DNA of 35,863 nucleotides from Gammaproteobacteria bacterium (GTDB lineage: Bacteria; Pseudomonadota; Gammaproteobacteria; GCA-001735895): contig CP070646.1 in NCBI GenBank assembly GCA_020354435.1, positions 2,415,729 to 2,451,591 of the forward strand, given 5' to 3'. Positions within the stretch are counted from its first letter, which is position 1, and every line of letters begins with the position of its first letter. The notes below the pieces were generated by a model. It was given only the letters and a program-made list of their open reading frames with translations. It was not told the DNA's origin and made no database searches. The position numbers and the translations under genes were made by a program. Below, one piece after another: positions 33,968 through 35,863 of the stretch.

Positions 33968-35863
33968 ATGACGACTGCCGCCAATACCGAAACCCGTGGT
34001 TTTGAAACCGAGGTCAACCAGCTGCTGGATTTGATGATCCATTCGCTGTATTCGAACAAGGAGATTTTCCTGCGCGAATTGATATCCAACGCATCGGACG
34101 CCTGCGACCGTCTGCGCTTCAGCGCCGTCTCGGACGCCAGCCTCTACGAAGAAGATATCGAGCTGAAGATCAAGATCAGCTACGACAAGGACAATCGCAC
34201 CATTACCGTAAGCGATAACGGCATTGGCATGACGCGCGACGAAGTAATCGAACACATCGGCACCATCGCCAAGTCGGGTACCCGCTCGTTCCTCGACGCG
34301 ATGACGGGCGACGAAAAGAATGACGCCAAGCTGATCGGTCAGTTCGGCGTCGGCTTTTATTCGTCTTTCATCGTCGCCGAAGAAGTCAGGCTGCGCACGC
34401 GCAAGGCCGGCACAGCGGTCGATCAGGGGGTCGAGTGGGTTTCCGAAGGCAAGGGCGAATACCAGATCACATCGATCGAAAAACCCAGCCGCGGCACCGA
34501 AATCGTGCTCAAGCTGCGTGACGGTGAAGATGAGTTGCTGAACGACTGGAAGCTGCGCTCGATTATCACCTCGTATTCGGATCATATCGATTTCCCGGTG
34601 GTCATGGACAAGACCATCGAGCCCGAGGAAGAAGGCGGTGAAACAACGATCGAGGAAGAAACCGTCAACCAGGCCTCGGCGCTATGGACGCGCGCACGCT
34701 CGGAAATCAGCGATGAAGAATACAGGGAGTTCTACAAGCATGTCGGGCACGACTTCGAGGATCCGATCGACTGGAACCATAGCCGTGTCGAAGGCACCAA
34801 CGAATACACCTCGCTGCTATATATTCCCGCACGTGCGCCCTTCGATCTTTATGATCGTGAGCCGCGCCACGGTATCAAGCTGTACGTGCAACGGGTATTC
34901 ATCATGGAGGATTCGGAAAAACTGCTGCCGCGGTACCTGCGTTTCGTGCGTGGATTGATCGATTCCAACGATCTGCCACTCAACGTTTCGCGCGAGATCC
35001 TGCAGGGCAGCAAGGTCATCGACAGCATTCGCAGCGGTTCGACCAAGAAAGTGCTGGGCATGCTGGAAAAACTGGCCAAGAACGATCCGGAAAAGTACCA
35101 GAAATTCTGGACCGAGTTCGGCAAGGTATTGAAAGAAGGTCCGGCAGAAGATTTCGCCAACCGCGAAAAAATCGGCAAGTTGCTGCGCTTCTCCACGACC
35201 CATACCGATGCAGCGGAGCAAACCGTCTCGCTGGACGATTACATCGGTCGCATGCAGGAGGGCCAGGACAAGATTTACTACATCGCCGCCGATTCGCACT
35301 CGGCCGCAAAAAACAGCCCGCACCTGGAAATCTTCCGCAAGAAGGGTATCGAGGTGTTGCTGCTGTCGGATCGCGTCGACGAATGGTTAACGGCCCACCT
35401 GATGGAATACGAGGGCAAGAAACTGCAGTCAGTGGCCAAAGGCGAGCTCGATCTTGGTAAGGACGAAGAATCCGAAAAGGAACTCGAGGAAAAGGCGAAG
35501 GGCGCGGAGGACCTGGTAAAAAGGATGAAGGACGCGCTCGAGGACAAGGCCGAAGACGTGCGCGTAACCAACCGCCTGACCGATTCGCCGGCCTGCATCG
35601 TGCTTAACGAGCAGGACATGGCGATGCACATGCAGCGGATCCTCAAGGAAGCCGGGCACGACTTGCCGAGTTCGAAGCCGATTCTCGAGATCAACCCGGA
35701 CCACCCGATCGTGAAAAAGCTCGATGCTGAAAAATCGAAGAAGAAGTTCGCCGATTGGTCTAGTATATTATTTGATCAGGCGTTGCTGGCCGAGGGTGGT
35801 CAACTTGAAGATCCCGCAAGCTTCGTCGCTAAACTCAACAAGATGTTGGTAACCATTGCCGGA
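33968..35863 (+). CDS. htpG: Chaperone HtpG (Hsp90), last residues beyond window edge
   Basis: ATP-dependent dimeric chaperone of the cytoplasm. The 632 visible codons are open to the right edge and already reach the family C-terminus, so only a few residues and the stop are missing. GHKL ATPase motifs are clear: [14 protein letters not shown] (Glu catalytic, Asn metal ligand), [19 protein letters not shown] and [11 protein letters not shown]; the middle domain has NVSREILQ with the conserved catalytic Arg. Start ATG 33968. Preceded by a sigma-32 promoter, so heat induction is expected. Confidence 0.98.
   Translation, partial: MTTAANTETRGFETEVNQLLDLMIHSLYSNKEIFLRELISNASDACDRLRFSAVSDASLYEEDIELKIKISYDKDNRTITVSDNGIGMTRDEVIEHIGTIAKSGTRSFLDAMTGDEKNDAKLIGQFGVGFYSSFIVAEEVRLRTRKAGTAVDQGVEWVSEGKGEYQITSIEKPSRGTEIVLKLRDGEDELLNDWKLRSIITSYSDHIDFPVVMDKTIEPEEEGGETTIEEETVNQASALWTRARSEISDEEYREFYKHVGHDFEDPIDWNHSRVEGTNEYTSLLYIPARAPFDLYDREPRHGIKLYVQRVFIMEDSEKLLPRYLRFVRGLIDSNDLPLNVSREILQGSKVIDSIRSGSTKKVLGMLEKLAKNDPEKYQKFWTEFGKVLKEGPAEDFANREKIGKLLRFSTTHTDAAEQTVSLDDYIGRMQEGQDKIYYIAADSHSAAKNSPHLEIFRKKGIEVLLLSDRVDEWLTAHLMEYEGKKLQSVAKGELDLGKDEESEKELEEKAKGAEDLVKRMKDALEDKAEDVRVTNRLTDSPACIVLNEQDMAMHMQRILKEAGHDLPSSKPILEINPDHPIVKKLDAEKSKKKFADWSSILFDQALLAEGGQLEDPASFVAKLNKMLVTIAG

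Noticed and set aside
33542..34585. 347-codon minus-strand frame across the TPR and htpG genes
   Set aside because: It runs antisense to two well-supported genes and across the sigma-32 promoter.

Overview
The window is a stretch of chromosome from a gammaproteobacterium, probably a free-living aquatic or sediment lineage; I cannot place it to genus. Hda, BamC, DUF2066, DUF2069 and FolE2 occur together here, and several gene orders are classic for the class: purN-purM next to DUF2066-hda, dapA-bamC-MBL, xseB-ispA-dxs, and rpsP-rimM-trmD-rplS near ffh. Almost all of it is housekeeping core genome. I see no rRNA, tRNA, CRISPR array, prophage, transposase gene or defence island.

Layout. 1-4787: purine synthesis (purN, cut by the left edge, and purM, minus strand) divergent from DUF2066-hda (plus); hda meets a convergent arsC-wrbA-DUF2069 set. 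5062-9427: plus-strand envelope and redox genes: a LysM lipoprotein, a TlpA-like thioredoxin, an orphan GspE/PilB-type ATPase, a small lipoprotein and a VTT/TVP38 membrane protein. 9438-13436, minus: YcaQ-type DNA glycosylase, a lytic transglycosylase overlapping proS, and a DUF4124 protein. 13642-18614, plus: LysR regulator, AI-2E/PerM membrane protein, dapA-bamC and a WalJ-like metallo-hydrolase. 18627-26950, minus: folE2, a cold-shock protein, then a long co-directional set in transcription order ypjD, corB, radA, xseB, ispA, dxs. 27264-35863, plus: a cyclic-nucleotide-phosphodiesterase-like MBL protein, ffh, rpsP-rimM-trmD-rplS, a TPR protein and htpG (its last residues run off the right edge).

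How genes work together: PurM and PurN catalyse two steps of IMP synthesis; XseB-IspA-Dxs joins an exonuclease subunit to isoprenoid precursor synthesis; ffh and the rpsP operon serve membrane targeting and ribosome maturation; htpG has a recognisable sigma-32 heat-shock promoter.

The unusual material is between genes. The ffh-rpsP gap (29511-30148) holds two elaborate palindromic elements with perfect 22-bp and 31-bp outer arms that enclose smaller hairpins; three of these can be drawn with GGGA tetraloops and a fourth has an AGGGAC loop, which suggests one repeat family. A 33-nt tandem repeat with a GGGGACAG core precedes ffh, a nested hairpin precedes corB, and a perfect 23-bp inverted repeat contains the perM stop codon. 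Also notable: hda appears to start at the rare codon ATT. I found no clear new multi-gene system; the palindromic repeats are the best candidates for something undescribed.
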